64,000 nucleotides of DNA from Bacteroidota bacterium (GCA_022564295.1 JADFLR010000005.1:62001-126000), one strand, 5' to 3'. Positions 7,730-17,509 are shown, counted from the stretch's first letter. Translations and numbers: made by a program. The notes: generated from the letters alone by a model not told the origin.

Positions 7730-9109
7730 ATGATTTTACATAAATACATACTTCGAAAGCACATTGCGCCTTTTACATTTTCCGTTTTAACATTAATGTG
7801 CGTTTTTCTTTTACAGTTTCTTATGAAATTTGCCGACCGACTTGTTGGGAAGGGATTAGACACATGGATTATCACTAAATTAGTTGTATTCAATCTTTCG
7901 TGGATGCTTGTTCTCGTAGTTCCAATGGCTTCCCTTGTTGCAACCTTAATGGCATTCGGTAATCTTTCGCAGAACAATGAAGTTACAATTATGAAATCAT
8001 CCGGTGTGAGTCTTTATAAAATGATGATCGCTCCATTTATTACAAGCATTGTTGTGGCATATCTGCTTTTCGTATTTAATAACGATGTTCTCCCTGATGC
8101 GAACCATCAGGCAAAAATATTAATGGGTGATATATCGAGGAAGAAACCAACACTATCACTGGAGCCGGGTTTCTTTTCACAGGAAGTATCTAACTATGCA
8201 ATATTAGTTAGGGAGATTGATGAAACAACAAATAAACTTTCGCAGGTTGTTATTTACGATTATACAAATCCATCAAAAATAAATGTTGTAACTGCACGTG
8301 AAGGTTTTATTTATTTTTCTCCTGATCAATCAAAATTAATAATGGATTTGAGGGAGGGAGAAATTCATGAATCGGATATAAAGAGTTCGGGTATGTACCG
8401 CAAAATTGTTTTTGAGAAACATAAAATTGCAATGAATGCCAACCAGTTTTCTTTTCAGCAATCGGCAAGCGGAATACGCGGTGAACGAGAACTTAGTATT
8501 GAAGCAATGGAAGTAATTGTTGATTCGCTTGATAAACAAAGAGCAAAATATGTGAACGGTTTGCAAAAGGAAACAAACAAATATTTCTTTATGGATTCTA
8601 CTGCAAGGCAAACTGTACAAACACTAATTACACCTCAAACAGAAAAACTTATTTATGTGAGAGTGCTTGATAAAATCAAATCGACAAAAAATATTGTACT
8701 TTCTAATTATAGAAGAGTGGAATGGAGCGAACGAGAAATTGAAAAGTACGAGGTAGAAATTTATAAAAAGTATGCTTTGCCGGCAGCATGTATTGTGTTT
8801 GTATTAATTGGTGCACCACTTGGTATTATGGTAAGGAGAGGCGGCTTCGGAGCGGCTGCGAGTATCAGTCTGGCTTTCTTCCTTTTATACTGGGCGTTTC
8901 TAATAGGCGGAGAAAAACTGGCGGAAAGAGATTTCTTTTCACCGTTCATAGGTATGTGGGCAGCTAATATTCTTTTATTTATTATGGGTATTTTGCTTAC
9001 AATAAAGACAAACAAAGAAACAGTAACAATTCAATTAACGCTTCTAAAAAAACTTATCCCGAAAAAACTGCGTAACAGATATAAAAATGTTAATGATGAA
9101 AATTTTTGA
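7730..9109 (+). CDS. lptF: LptF/LptG-family permease (first copy)
   Basis: This 459-residue inner-membrane protein of the YjgP/YjgQ family is a permease subunit of the LptB2FG ABC transporter that extracts LPS from the inner membrane. The start is placed at ATG 7730 (MILHKYILRKHIAPF), matching family N-termini; an in-frame TTG at 7694 would add 12 unlikely residues. Three transmembrane segments lie at about 14-37, 60-85 and 102-125, then a periplasmic jellyroll of about 230 residues, then three transmembrane segments near the C-terminus with PLG and RRGGFG motifs. Its 3' end overlaps the second family member. Which copy is functionally LptF and which LptG is assigned by order only. Confidence 0.85.
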   Translation: MILHKYILRKHIAPFTFSVLTLMCVFLLQFLMKFADRLVGKGLDTWIITKLVVFNLSWMLVLVVPMASLVATLMAFGNLSQNNEVTIMKSSGVSLYKMMIAPFITSIVVAYLLFVFNNDVLPDANHQAKILMGDISRKKPTLSLEPGFFSQEVSNYAILVREIDETTNKLSQVVIYDYTNPSKINVVTAREGFIYFSPDQSKLIMDLREGEIHESDIKSSGMYRKIVFEKHKIAMNANQFSFQQSASGIRGERELSIEAMEVIVDSLDKQRAKYVNGLQKETNKYFFMDSTARQTVQTLITPQTEKLIYVRVLDKIKSTKNIVLSNYRRVEWSEREIEKYEVEIYKKYALPAACIVFVLIGAPLGIMVRRGGFGAAASISLAFFLLYWAFLIGGEKLAERDFFSPFIGMWAANILLFIMGILLTIKTNKETVTIQLTLLKKLIPKKLRNRYKNVNDENF

Positions 9110-10178
9110 CAAATATCTTATAAAACAGTTTCTTCAAACCATTATATTTGGATTGATGGCGTTTACCATAATTTTTGTTGTGATTGATGCAATGGAAAAT
9201 CTTGATGATTTTATCGATCAGGATTTGCCGGCGGTTGAAATATTGCATTACTACTTTGTATTTGCACCCGAAATAATTAAGTTGATGACACCGGTTGCTG
9301 TTTTATTTGCCGCACTCTTTACAGCAGGAAAAGCATCAAGCTTGAGTGAACTTACTGCTATGGGTGCAAGCGGTATGAGCATTTACAGATTTATGGCGCC
9401 TTTTCTTGTTACTACTCTTATTATCAGCTTATTCTCGATATTCTTTGGCGGATATGTTGTTCCGTTAGCAAATAAATCTAAAATTCATATCGAACAAGTT
9501 TATCTTAAAAAAGGAATAAGATTTTCAGAAAGTAATATTTATTTCCAGGATTCAAAAACAAGAATTGTAAGTATCGGATTTTTTGATCCAGTTACAAACA
9601 TTGCCAGCCGAGTAAGTGTTCAGGAATTTAAAGTAGAAGATATAACACAAATGGTTTCGAGAATTGATGTGCCAAGGTTGAAATATGATACACTGAATAA
9701 TATTTGGATAGCCATTAGCGGTGTAGAACGATTTTTTAATGAAGACAAACAGGAAGCAAATTATTTTGATACATTAAAAATAGATTACTTGTATTTTCGA
9801 CCAGCTGATTTAACAAAGAAACAAAGAAAAGCTCAGGAGATGAATTTGGATGAGCTTGATGAGCTTATTTTAGCACAGGAAAAAACAGGTAATGATCCTA
9901 CCGCAACTTTAATTGAATACCATTCAAGATATGCGTTTGCTTTTACAAGTTTTATAATCGTTTTATTCGGGCTTCCACTTGCGGCAAATAAAAGAAAGGG
10001 CGGTCTCGCCGTTCAGGTTGGATTGAGTATTTTAGTAACGTTTGTTTATCTTGTGTTTATGAAGGTAAGCCAGGCATTTGGAAAGAACGGTGCTCTAGAC
10101 CCATTGCTTACTGCATGGTTTGCAAATATTTTCTTCCTGATTGCGGCAGTAATTGCAACGATTAAAATGCGCTATTAG
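9096..10178 (+). CDS. lptG: LptF/LptG-family permease (second copy)
   Basis: This 360-residue YjgP/YjgQ-family permease partners the preceding gene in LPS export. The N-terminus MKIFDKYLIKQF is typical of LptG. In-frame ATGs at 9087 and 9093 are alternatives, and the start lies inside the 3' end of the upstream gene, so translation is coupled. Transmembrane helices lie at about 15-38, 55-80 and 97-125, followed by the periplasmic beta-jellyroll (about 130-270) and three C-terminal helices containing the conserved GLPLAANKRKGG-type loop. The ATPase LptB and the bridge proteins are not in this window. Confidence 0.88.
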   Translation: MKIFDKYLIKQFLQTIIFGLMAFTIIFVVIDAMENLDDFIDQDLPAVEILHYYFVFAPEIIKLMTPVAVLFAALFTAGKASSLSELTAMGASGMSIYRFMAPFLVTTLIISLFSIFFGGYVVPLANKSKIHIEQVYLKKGIRFSESNIYFQDSKTRIVSIGFFDPVTNIASRVSVQEFKVEDITQMVSRIDVPRLKYDTLNNIWIAISGVERFFNEDKQEANYFDTLKIDYLYFRPADLTKKQRKAQEMNLDELDELILAQEKTGNDPTATLIEYHSRYAFAFTSFIIVLFGLPLAANKRKGGLAVQVGLSILVTFVYLVFMKVSQAFGKNGALDPLLTAWFANIFFLIAAVIATIKMRY

Positions 10179-10330
10179 TATTTTTTATCTGTTAATAATT
10201 TATATTTTTGTCCCCATTTATGTCTCTGGAAACTCGCAGTATAATCATCTTCTTGTGTAAATCTTATATTATATCAGAGTAATTCTTACTCCGATTTTTG
10301 AGATTTTTTGTAAGAGATTTAGTTGAAACG

Positions 10331-10367
10331 AAAAAAAGTCACGGCATAATAAATATTGCAGTGACTT
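10331..10367 (-). terminator. Intrinsic terminator after the DUF3467 gene
   Basis: Read on the minus strand, AAGTCAC (10367-10361) and GTGACTT (10342-10336) form a 7-bp stem, with an inner TGC/GCA pair, and are followed by a run of T residues (plus-strand A at 10331-10337). It lies about 35 bp beyond the stop of the minus-strand DUF3467 gene and separates it from convergent lptG. Confidence 0.7.
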
Positions 10368-10402
10368 AAAAAAAGACAATAATTAGCTGATTATGGTAAA
10401 TA

Positions 10403-10726
10403 TTAATTCACTTTTTCAGTACCCTTAGGCGGAACAAAACCAAAATGCTGATTTGGTGTATTGATTTTAATCTCACCAAATCGTGCTTCAAATTTTTCAA
10501 TATTTTCTTTCAAAGCGTTTAAAAGCATTTTAGCATGCGGCGGGGTTGTAATAATTCTTGCATAAACTTTTGCCTTAGGAACGCCGGGTACAACTCTTGT
10601 AAAATCCAAAATAAATTCAGCAGGAGAATGTGTAATAATTGCAAGGTTGGAATAAATTCCCTCCGCTTCTTTTTCACCCAACTCAATATTTATTTGTTGT
10701 CCCTTGGGCGGCTTAACCTGATTCAT
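10403..10726 (-). CDS. DUF3467 family protein
   Basis: This 107-residue protein matches the small DUF3467 family common in Bacteroidota. It starts with a Lys/Pro-rich segment, then GIYSNLAIITHSPAEFILDFTR, a segment with KVYARIITTPPHAK (about 53-66), and an amphipathic helix ending the fold. The function of the family is unknown. It is cytoplasmic by composition, with no signal or membrane helix. It lies 24 bp behind the TPR lipoprotein gene and just ahead of an intrinsic terminator, so the two form a short operon. Confidence 0.85.
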   Translation of the reverse strand: MNQVKPPKGQQINIELGEKEAEGIYSNLAIITHSPAEFILDFTRVVPGVPKAKVYARIITTPPHAKMLLNALKENIEKFEARFGEIKINTPNQHFGFVPPKGTEKVN

Positions 10727-10750
10727 AATTTATCTTTCAAAAATTAATAA

Positions 10751-11914
10751 TTATCTCAACTGGTCAGCTTTATTAAAAGCATCCATTGCTTCTTCCTGCA
10801 TACTTAAAATACCGTAAACCTTGCCTAACAATTCCCATATTTCAGCATTTTCTGCATCCGATTCTACGATCAATTCTAAGTAAGGCAGCGCTTGACGATA
10901 TTTTTCCATGTCTTCATCAGTATAAACCTCAGTTTCTTCTTCCCGCTCTTTCAGTTGGGAACCCCATTTAACATACGTTAAGCCAAGATTGTATGCTGCA
11001 TTTTCATAATCAGAATCAATTTCTAAAGCTTTAAGAAATTGTTCTTCTGCGGCGGGAAAATCATTTGTTTGTAATAATATTACACCGTAATTATACCTGT
11101 AAATTTCATTATCAGGTTTTGCTTCAACTAGAACTTTTGAAGATTCAAGTGCTTCTGAAATACGACCGGTTTCAATATAAGAAGAATTTAATATTCTTGT
11201 TAATTCCCCGTCAGTTGGATAGATAGCTACACCTTCCTCTAAAATAAAAATTGCTCTGTCATAATACTCAGCAGCTTCAATACTATCTATGGCGTTACCG
11301 CTCATACTGAATTCTGCGCTTTTACTAGTACCGATTGTAAAATAAATCTCTCCTAAATATCTATATCCATCAAGTTCCTTCTTGAGATCAACTAATTGCT
11401 GCAGCGGCTCAATTGCTAGTTCGTTTCTTCCTGATCTCATATATACAAATGCCATATTTTTATATGCATCAGCCGAGTCGGGTTGAATTTTTGCTGCTGT
11501 TTCAAAAGCATCAATTGACTTATCGTAAAATATTTTAGCGCTGTCTTCATCGGCAGTATTATTTGCCCGCTGGAACAAGTTCACCCCACTGTTAAAGCTA
11601 TTAGTCCAGTAAAAATTTTCAGAATTATTTATCTCTTTTTCAAATTTGCTGCTTATGGCTAATGATTTATCATACGACATAATCATGCTCTCTATGTCGT
11701 CTACTTCACCGTAAGTATGTCCTAGGAGGAACCATCCTTCATCGCTTTTAGGATTATTCGCTACATCCTTTTTTAATACTACTATAGCTTTGTCAAAATT
11801 CTTTTGCTGAATGTATAAACGTGCGCTTGTTAACTCAGTTGATGAACATTGAAAACCGCTTAAAATCATTCCTGCAAAAAGAGCAACTGCCAATAATATT
11901 TTAGATTTTTGCAT
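10751..11914 (-). CDS. Tetratricopeptide-repeat lipoprotein
   Basis: This is a 387-residue protein. Residues 1-23 are a signal sequence with lipobox SGFQC, so it is probably a lipid-anchored periplasmic protein. The mature part is a series of TPR motifs, recognisable by the W-LG-Y and A-Y-N-G-Y spacings (e.g. GWFLLGHTYGE, AYKNMAFVYMRSG, AAYNLGLTYVKWG, WELLGKVYG). This gives about eight helix-turn-helix repeats spanning residues 30-385, with an acidic stretch near 325. TPR proteins act as protein-interaction scaffolds; the partner is unknown. It leads an operon with the DUF3467 gene and is divergent from the adenosine deaminase gene. Confidence 0.85.
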   Translation of the reverse strand: MQKSKILLAVALFAGMILSGFQCSSTELTSARLYIQQKNFDKAIVVLKKDVANNPKSDEGWFLLGHTYGEVDDIESMIMSYDKSLAISSKFEKEINNSENFYWTNSFNSGVNLFQRANNTADEDSAKIFYDKSIDAFETAAKIQPDSADAYKNMAFVYMRSGRNELAIEPLQQLVDLKKELDGYRYLGEIYFTIGTSKSAEFSMSGNAIDSIEAAEYYDRAIFILEEGVAIYPTDGELTRILNSSYIETGRISEALESSKVLVEAKPDNEIYRYNYGVILLQTNDFPAAEEQFLKALEIDSDYENAAYNLGLTYVKWGSQLKEREEETEVYTDEDMEKYRQALPYLELIVESDAENAEIWELLGKVYGILSMQEEAMDAFNKADQLR

Positions 11915-12113
11915 CTCTACTCCAATAAATATAAAATTATTAATACTTGAAAATTACCACATTACCTTTCGATAGTCAAGAATTACGAGCCATCCCATAC
12001 GCTTAATCTCAATAATAATGATAAATCTCAATTTTGAAATATTACTTTTGGGTGATTTTATTGCTTTTGCTAACAGAATCAAATATTTTTACCATCAAGA
12101 AATTGAGGTAGTT

Positions 12114-13238
12114 TTGACAACTGAAAAAATTATTAGAGATGTTCCCAAGGTGCTGCTTCACGATCATCTTGACGGCGGTTTAAGACCCCAAACTATTATT
12201 GAATTGGCTAATGAACATGGATACACCCAACTTCCAACCAAAGATCCTGAAGAATTAGCACGGTGGTTTCATCGCGGTGCTAATAAAGGCAATCTCGTTG
12301 AGTATTTGCAAGGGTTTGAACACACCTGCGGTGTAATGCAAACAAAAGATTCGCTCGAACGAGTTGCTTATGAAATGATGGAAGATATGAAGGATGATGG
12401 AGTGTGTTATGTTGAAACACGTTTTGCCCCTGTATTTCATACTCAAATGGGACTTTATTATGAAGATAGTGTTAATGCTGTTCTTAAAGGACTTGAAAGA
12501 GGAAAGAAAGAGTTTGGTGTTGGTTACGGATTGATAATTTGCGGAATGAGAAACATGAAGAACACACTTGACTTTGCAGAGCTTGCGGTAAACTACCGTA
12601 ACCAGGGTGTTGTGGGTTTTGATCTTGCCGGCGAAGAAGGTGGTTATCCTCCCAAAAAACATATTGATGCATTTCAGTTTATTGAAAGAGCAAATTTTAA
12701 CATTACCATTCATGCAGGCGAAGCATTCGGGAAGGAATCTATCTGGCAGGCGATACAATGGTGCGGAGCTCACAGGATTGGTCATGCAACTCATCTTATG
12801 GATGACTTTATATACGATAAAGATGGAAACGTTATTAGTTTCGGAGAGTTAGCTCAATATATTTTAGATAAAAGAATTCCTTTAGAAATTTGCCTGCTAA
12901 GTAATGTACATACGGGTGCTGTTGATAAAATTGAGAATCATCCATTTGGTGTTTTATATAAGGAAAAATTCAGAGTAATTCTAAATACCGATGACCGATT
13001 AATGAGTGACACAACAATGACGAACGAATTTATGCTGGCAATTGAGCATTTTGGTCTTTCATTAGACGATGTTGAAAAGCTTACCATCAATGCAATGAAA
13101 TCAGCATTCATTCATTACAACGAACGGCTTCATTACATTTATAATATTATTAAACCCGGTTATCAGAAAATAAGAGACAAACTTTTATCATTTAATAATT
13201 TATCCAAACAAGATGAAAAAATTCTTCCAAAATTATAA
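12114..13238 (+). CDS. add: Adenosine deaminase
   Basis: This enzyme hydrolytically deaminates adenosine (and deoxyadenosine) to inosine in purine salvage. Catalytic residues are visible: LHDHLDG (zinc His16 and His18), IHAGEA (His ligand and catalytic Glu), HRIGHATHL (His), and NTDDRLMS (Asp-Asp). The open frame reaches back to ATG 12018, but the preferred start is TTG 12114. It has GAGGT at 12105-12109 and gives a 374-residue protein beginning just before the conserved PKVLLHDHLDG motif, whereas the longer version adds 32 hydrophobic residues not typical of the family. The small ORF after it overlaps its 3' end by 26 bp. Confidence 0.9.
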   Translation: MTTEKIIRDVPKVLLHDHLDGGLRPQTIIELANEHGYTQLPTKDPEELARWFHRGANKGNLVEYLQGFEHTCGVMQTKDSLERVAYEMMEDMKDDGVCYVETRFAPVFHTQMGLYYEDSVNAVLKGLERGKKEFGVGYGLIICGMRNMKNTLDFAELAVNYRNQGVVGFDLAGEEGGYPPKKHIDAFQFIERANFNITIHAGEAFGKESIWQAIQWCGAHRIGHATHLMDDFIYDKDGNVISFGELAQYILDKRIPLEICLLSNVHTGAVDKIENHPFGVLYKEKFRVILNTDDRLMSDTTMTNEFMLAIEHFGLSLDDVEKLTINAMKSAFIHYNERLHYIYNIIKPGYQKIRDKLLSFNNLSKQDEKILPKL

Positions 13239-13548
13239 TTATGATTTTACCAAGAACGAAAAGAAACTATTGAGTTCCTTCTGCAAGCAATCGTTAAAGC
13301 AGATGGAGGGTGAGAGACAATATTTTGCCGAAACCAAAGCTTTTAATTCTATTTTAAATAAGCTTGAAACCGACAATGAAACTATAAAATTTACAAAGGA
13401 TGAAAAAACAAGGTTAACATTTCAGTTAAAACAAAATGTTGATTATATAAAAAAGCAAATGAACAAAAGCTGGTTTATTAAAAAGTGGATGATGAAATCT
13501 TTACATAAACAATACAGTAATATATTAGATTCTCATTTCAGAGGATAA
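13213..13548 (+). CDS. Small basic helical protein, unknown function
   Basis: This 111-residue protein is very rich in Lys, Phe, Gln and Asn and has no recognised domain. It appears mostly alpha-helical, with a coiled-coil-like central part. It has no signal peptide and no transmembrane helix, although [15 protein letters not shown] near residue 85 could be an amphipathic membrane-touching helix. Its ATG lies within the last 26 bases of add in another frame, and its stop abuts the urocanate hydratase start (2 bp apart). All three are thus probably one transcript. The tight packing supports it being a real gene. Confidence 0.6.
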   Translation: MKKFFQNYNYDFTKNEKKLLSSFCKQSLKQMEGERQYFAETKAFNSILNKLETDNETIKFTKDEKTRLTFQLKQNVDYIKKQMNKSWFIKKWMMKSLHKQYSNILDSHFRG

Positions 13549-13549
13549 A

Positions 13550-15214
13550 ATGATTTTAGAAAAAGATAAAACAACAATTAAAGCTCCACACGGTACTGAA
13601 TTATCCTGCAAAGGATGGATTCAGGAAGCTGCGATGAGAATGTTGATGAATAACCTTGACCCGGAAGTTGCAGAGAATCCGGCGAAGCTAATAATTTATG
13701 GCGGAAGTGGTAAAGCAGCCAGGAACTGGGAAGCGTACGAAGCAATTATAAATTCACTTAAAGAACTTGAGAATGATGAAACTCTTCTTGTTCAATCCGG
13801 CAAACCTGTGGGTGTATTTAGAACTCACACAGATGCGCCAAGAGTTATTATTTCAAATTCAATGCTTGTACCAAATTGGGCAAATTGGGATGAGTTCCGC
13901 AGACTTGAAGGATTAGGTTTAACAATGTACGGGCAGATGACTGCCGGAAGCTGGATATATATTGGTTCACAAGGAATTCTGCAGGGAACGTATGAAACTT
14001 TTGCTGAGTGCAGCAGAAAATATTTTAACGGTACTTTACAAGGTAAAATTATTTTAACTGCAGGTTTAGGCGGAATGGGTGGCGCTCAACCTCTTGCTGC
14101 AACTATGAACGGTGCTGCATTACTTGGTATTGAAGTTAACCGTGAACGTGCACAAAAAAGAATCGACACGGGTTATCTTGATGTTCTGACTGATGATATT
14201 GATGAAGCATTGGATAAAGTGTTGAATGCAAAAGAAAATGAAGAAGCTTTATCGGTTGGTCTTGTTGGAAATGCAGGAGAGATTCTCCCGGAAATACTTA
14301 AAAGAAATGTAATCCCCGATGTTCTTACAGACCAAACATCTGCACATGATACATTGAACGGTTACGTTCCGATGGGTATGAGTTTTGAAGAAGCTTTAAT
14401 ACTGCGAAAGGATAATCCCAATGAATATATCAAACAAGCGCAAGCTACAATCGTAACCCATGTTAATGCGATGTTGGAGTTTCAAAAGAGAGGTACTATA
14501 ACTTTTGATTACGGAAATAATTTACGCGGTGAAGCTAAAGACAACGGAGTTGAAAATGCTTTTGATATTCCCGGATTCGTTCCTGAATTTATCAGACCAT
14601 TGTTCTGTGATGGAAAAGGACCATTCAGATGGGTTGCTCTTTCAGGCGATCCGAACGACATTTACGTAACTGACGCTGCAATAAAGAAAAGCTTTCCGGA
14701 TAACAAAGCTCTTTGCAACTGGATTGATATGGCTCAAAAGATGGTTCAATTTCAGGGACTTCCCTCAAGAATTTGCTGGCTGGGTTATGGAGAGAGAGCA
14801 AAGATGGGAAAAATATTTAACGATCTTGTTGCTTCTGGAAAGGTTAAAGCTCCTATTGTAATAGGAAGAGATCACCTAGATTGCGGTTCGGTTGCATCAC
14901 CAAACCGGGAAACGGAAGGAATGAAAGATGGTAGTGATGCGATTGCTGATTGGCCAATTCTAAATGCACTGATGAATACAATTGGTGGCGCAAGTTGGGT
15001 TTCCGTTCATCATGGCGGCGGTGTAGGAATTGGTAATTCAATCCACGCGGGGATGGTAATTGTAGCCGACGGAACAAAAGAAGCTGAAAAAAGATTGGAG
15101 CGAGTTTTAAATTATGATCCCGCTATGGGAATTATTCGTCATGCAGATGCAAAGTACGATTCTGCGATTGATAATGCTAAGAAATTTGAAATAAAGATAC
15201 CGATGCTTAAGTAG
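13550..15214 (+). CDS. hutU: Urocanate hydratase
   Basis: This 554-residue urocanase performs the second step of histidine degradation, urocanate to 4-imidazolone-5-propionate, with tightly bound NAD. The family signatures are clear: [10 protein letters not shown] near the N-terminus, the NAD-binding [18 protein letters not shown] (about 172-190), [14 protein letters not shown] (about 263-276), [10 protein letters not shown], and the catalytic segment around [19 protein letters not shown] (about 442-460) containing the active-site Cys. The length is normal. It is encoded directly after the small helical protein. No hutH, hutI or hutG is seen in the window. Confidence 0.95.
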   Translation: MILEKDKTTIKAPHGTELSCKGWIQEAAMRMLMNNLDPEVAENPAKLIIYGGSGKAARNWEAYEAIINSLKELENDETLLVQSGKPVGVFRTHTDAPRVIISNSMLVPNWANWDEFRRLEGLGLTMYGQMTAGSWIYIGSQGILQGTYETFAECSRKYFNGTLQGKIILTAGLGGMGGAQPLAATMNGAALLGIEVNRERAQKRIDTGYLDVLTDDIDEALDKVLNAKENEEALSVGLVGNAGEILPEILKRNVIPDVLTDQTSAHDTLNGYVPMGMSFEEALILRKDNPNEYIKQAQATIVTHVNAMLEFQKRGTITFDYGNNLRGEAKDNGVENAFDIPGFVPEFIRPLFCDGKGPFRWVALSGDPNDIYVTDAAIKKSFPDNKALCNWIDMAQKMVQFQGLPSRICWLGYGERAKMGKIFNDLVASGKVKAPIVIGRDHLDCGSVASPNRETEGMKDGSDAIADWPILNALMNTIGGASWVSVHHGGGVGIGNSIHAGMVIVADGTKEAEKRLERVLNYDPAMGIIRHADAKYDSAIDNAKKFEIKIPMLK

Positions 15215-15481
15215 CAAATAATATCAAAAAAAATCATTAAACTTTATTTAATAATTGGATCATTAAAAACTTTAATTGACGGTTTCATTTACCGAGCAAA
15301 CAAGCTAAATAATTCTGTAAATTTGTGTTTTATTCAGGAAAAAGATTGCACATTCAATGGTTTTCAGTTATATGGTAAAATACAATATGTTGAAAACTAT
15401 GCTGACATTAAGGTTTAGATTGTCGAATCATTCCCCGATTTAAAAGTAAAAATAGTAGAATCTTTTCCGGGATTGCCTTAA
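15215..15481 (+). pseudogene. Decayed gene with FPDLKV-type repeats
   Basis: One reading frame directly after the hutU stop translates across 15215-15481 with a single in-frame TAG at 15416-15418. Before the stop it includes a hydrophobic segment, then NGFQLYGKIQYVENYADIKV. After it comes IVESFPDLKVKIVESFPGLP and a TAA. The repeated V-x-x-FPDLKV pattern resembles short proteins annotated as DUF6150/Septknot, and KV(stop)IVESFPD suggests that Gln CAG became TAG. No ATG, GTG or TTG start is available upstream in frame. It is read as a recently inactivated small gene; the family name is a moderate-confidence guess. Confidence 0.55.
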
Positions 15482-15525
15482 TTATTTATTCACATGTTCA
15501 GACACTTAAAATATAGAGGTGTAAA

Positions 15526-16716
15526 ATGAATATAAAAGTATTAATAGCAGATAAATTTCCAGAAAAATATATAGAAGAGCTAAAAAGTTTTGAGCTTGAT
15601 GTTGAATATAATTCTAAGCTTGGGGAGACGGATCTACCGGAAGCCGCCAAAGATCAAGATATACTTATCGTACGTTCAACAAAGGTAAATGCAGATACTA
15701 TAAACACTGCAAACAAACTTAACCTTATCATCCGTGCGGGTGCAGGAGTGAACAATATTGATGTTCCCGCTGCAAACAAAAGAGGTATTTATGTTGCAAA
15801 TTGCCCCGGTAAAAATTCTGTTGCCGTTGCAGAATTAACTATCGGATTAATGATAGCATTGGATAGAAGAATACCTGATAATGTTATTGATTTTAAAAAC
15901 AGCAAATGGAATAAGGCCGAGTACTCTAAAGCGGAAGGACTTAAAGGTAAAACCCTTGGGATAATTGGTGTGGGAAGTATCGGTAGAGAAGTTGCTCACA
16001 GAGCAATTGCGATGGGAATGAACGTTTACGGGAAAGATATCTCGCGAATAGAGGGTGTACAGATAAAAGACTTTTCTGAAATGGATCTACTTTTGCCTTT
16101 ATGTGATGTTATTACTATTCATCTTCCTGCAACGCCCGAAACTATACAGCTATTCAACAAAAAGATGTTTGGATATATGAAACCAAATACGCTTCTGGTC
16201 AATACATCCCGTCCTGCAGTAATAGATGAGGATGCAATGTTAGAAGCAATCAAAGAAAAAAATATAAGAGTTGCACTAGATGTATTTAATGATGAACCGG
16301 AAGGAAAAACCGGCACCGTAAGATCAAAGTTTCAGGATAATCCGAATATTTACGTAACACATCATATCGGTGCATCAACAAATCAGGCACAAAATTCTGT
16401 TGCAGAAGAAACAGTAAATATTATTAAACATTATTTACACAGCGGTATTATTCAACACTGGGTAAACAGAGCGAAAATGACTGGTGCACATTATCAATTA
16501 GTGGTTAAACACTATGATAAAGCTGGAGTGCTTGCTTCAATTCTGGATATAATCAAAAACGGAAATATTAATATCGAAGAGATTGAAAATGCAATTTTCG
16601 AAGGCGGAGTAGCGGCTTGCTGTACAATGAAATTGATGAGCCCCGTAAGTTCAGCAATGTTAAAGCAAATGAGTGAAAACCCGGATGTGATAAGTGTGTC
16701 GCATGTTTCTATATAA
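15526..16716 (+). CDS. serA: D-3-phosphoglycerate dehydrogenase-like protein
   Basis: This 396-residue NAD-dependent 2-hydroxyacid dehydrogenase is most like SerA, which oxidises 3-phosphoglycerate at the entry to serine synthesis. The Rossmann motif GVGSIG lies at residues 148-153. Catalytic residues are visible in LVNTSRPAVID (Arg), DVFNDEPEG (Glu) and VTHHIGAST (His). Residues about 318-396 form an ACT-like regulatory domain, QLVVKHYDKAGVLASILDII. The GAGGTG ribosome binding site lies close before ATG 15526. A terminator follows at 16732. Other hydroxyacid dehydrogenases share this fold, so substrate assignment rests on the ACT tail and length. Confidence 0.85.
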   Translation: MNIKVLIADKFPEKYIEELKSFELDVEYNSKLGETDLPEAAKDQDILIVRSTKVNADTINTANKLNLIIRAGAGVNNIDVPAANKRGIYVANCPGKNSVAVAELTIGLMIALDRRIPDNVIDFKNSKWNKAEYSKAEGLKGKTLGIIGVGSIGREVAHRAIAMGMNVYGKDISRIEGVQIKDFSEMDLLLPLCDVITIHLPATPETIQLFNKKMFGYMKPNTLLVNTSRPAVIDEDAMLEAIKEKNIRVALDVFNDEPEGKTGTVRSKFQDNPNIYVTHHIGASTNQAQNSVAEETVNIIKHYLHSGIIQHWVNRAKMTGAHYQLVVKHYDKAGVLASILDIIKNGNINIEEIENAIFEGGVAACCTMKLMSPVSSAMLKQMSENPDVISVSHVSI

Positions 16717-16731
16717 TTATAGATGAAAAAC

Positions 16732-16762
16732 GGGACTCAAAATAAGAGTTCCATTTTTTATT
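16732..16762 (+). terminator. Intrinsic terminator after serA
   Basis: GGGACTC (16732-16738) and GAGTTCC (16746-16752) form a 7-bp stem with one G-U pair and a 7-nt loop. ATTTTTTATTTT follows. It lies 15 bp past the serA stop on the same strand. Confidence 0.8.
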
Positions 16763-16794
16763 TTAAACAAAATTTACTTCAATTATGTCCTTTA

Positions 16795-17508
16795 TCATTG
16801 CATGATAATACGGTAATTGTAACAACTCATTTCTCCCTGCGATATCCTGTTCATCAAGTTTATAAGTGATATTGTTAGATTTTTTTTAAACTCGGAGCTT
16901 TTTAGATTATAATTATCTGAAAAGCCGCTATTATTACATTCAATTTCATCTGAAATGAGTAATAATTTTGATGAATATTCTTCGAGTAAATTTTTATCAT
17001 TTGAAGCTAATACATAGTTAGTAAACGGTGTAGAAATTATTTTAATTACTTCTTCGGCAATGCTTATTCCCCTAAAACATAGCGTTATTAAAATTCTCAT
17101 CTCCTGCTATAAGATAATTACCGGAAATCTTAGCATCTAATTTTGTTTGGATAGCAATTTCAATATTAGAATCATATAGTTATTTGAAATGATCTTAGAT
17201 AATATAATTTCCATAAAAGAAAAATCACCTGAAAGTTTTAACTTTACTATTTCCTTAAGTCCTGGCTCATAATAAATAAATGAATTACTGAGCGGGCCTT
17301 CAAAAGAAATACCAATAGATTTGGAAACAAATAAATCTTTGTTAGTTATAAGTTTTAAAGTAGGAATAAGTGCAAACTTATGCTGATCATCATTGAGTGT
17401 TTTTGAAAGAATTGATGATGGTAAAAAGTTAACCTTTTCTTTAACCTCATTAACAAGTCCTTCAAAAAGCAAATGCGTGAAAATGTTATCGGGCAAATGT
17501 AATTTCAT
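16795..17508 (-). pseudogene. Frameshifted MqnA-like (chorismate dehydratase family) gene
   Basis: Three frames together give one protein-like sequence on the minus strand. The first part (17508 to about 17180) includes KFALIPTLKLITNKD and SIGISFEGPLSNSF, resembling the ALIPS-E-F and GPV-S segments of the MqnA/periplasmic-binding fold. After a shift in TATATG near 17175 the next frame reads SGNYLIAGDENFNNAMF, like the LIGD segment of MqnA. A second shift near 17068 leads to GISIAEEVIKIISTPFTNYVLA, like the AEEW-PFV motif. Each frame is closed by stops. MqnA makes 3-enolpyruvyl-benzoate for futalosine menaquinone synthesis. The family match is by eye; the frameshifts are directly visible. Confidence 0.55.
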
Positions 17509-17509
17509 A

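Noticed and set aside
12255-12794. Minus-strand frame of 179 codons
   Set aside because: Fully antisense to adenosine deaminase, whose catalytic motifs are intact.
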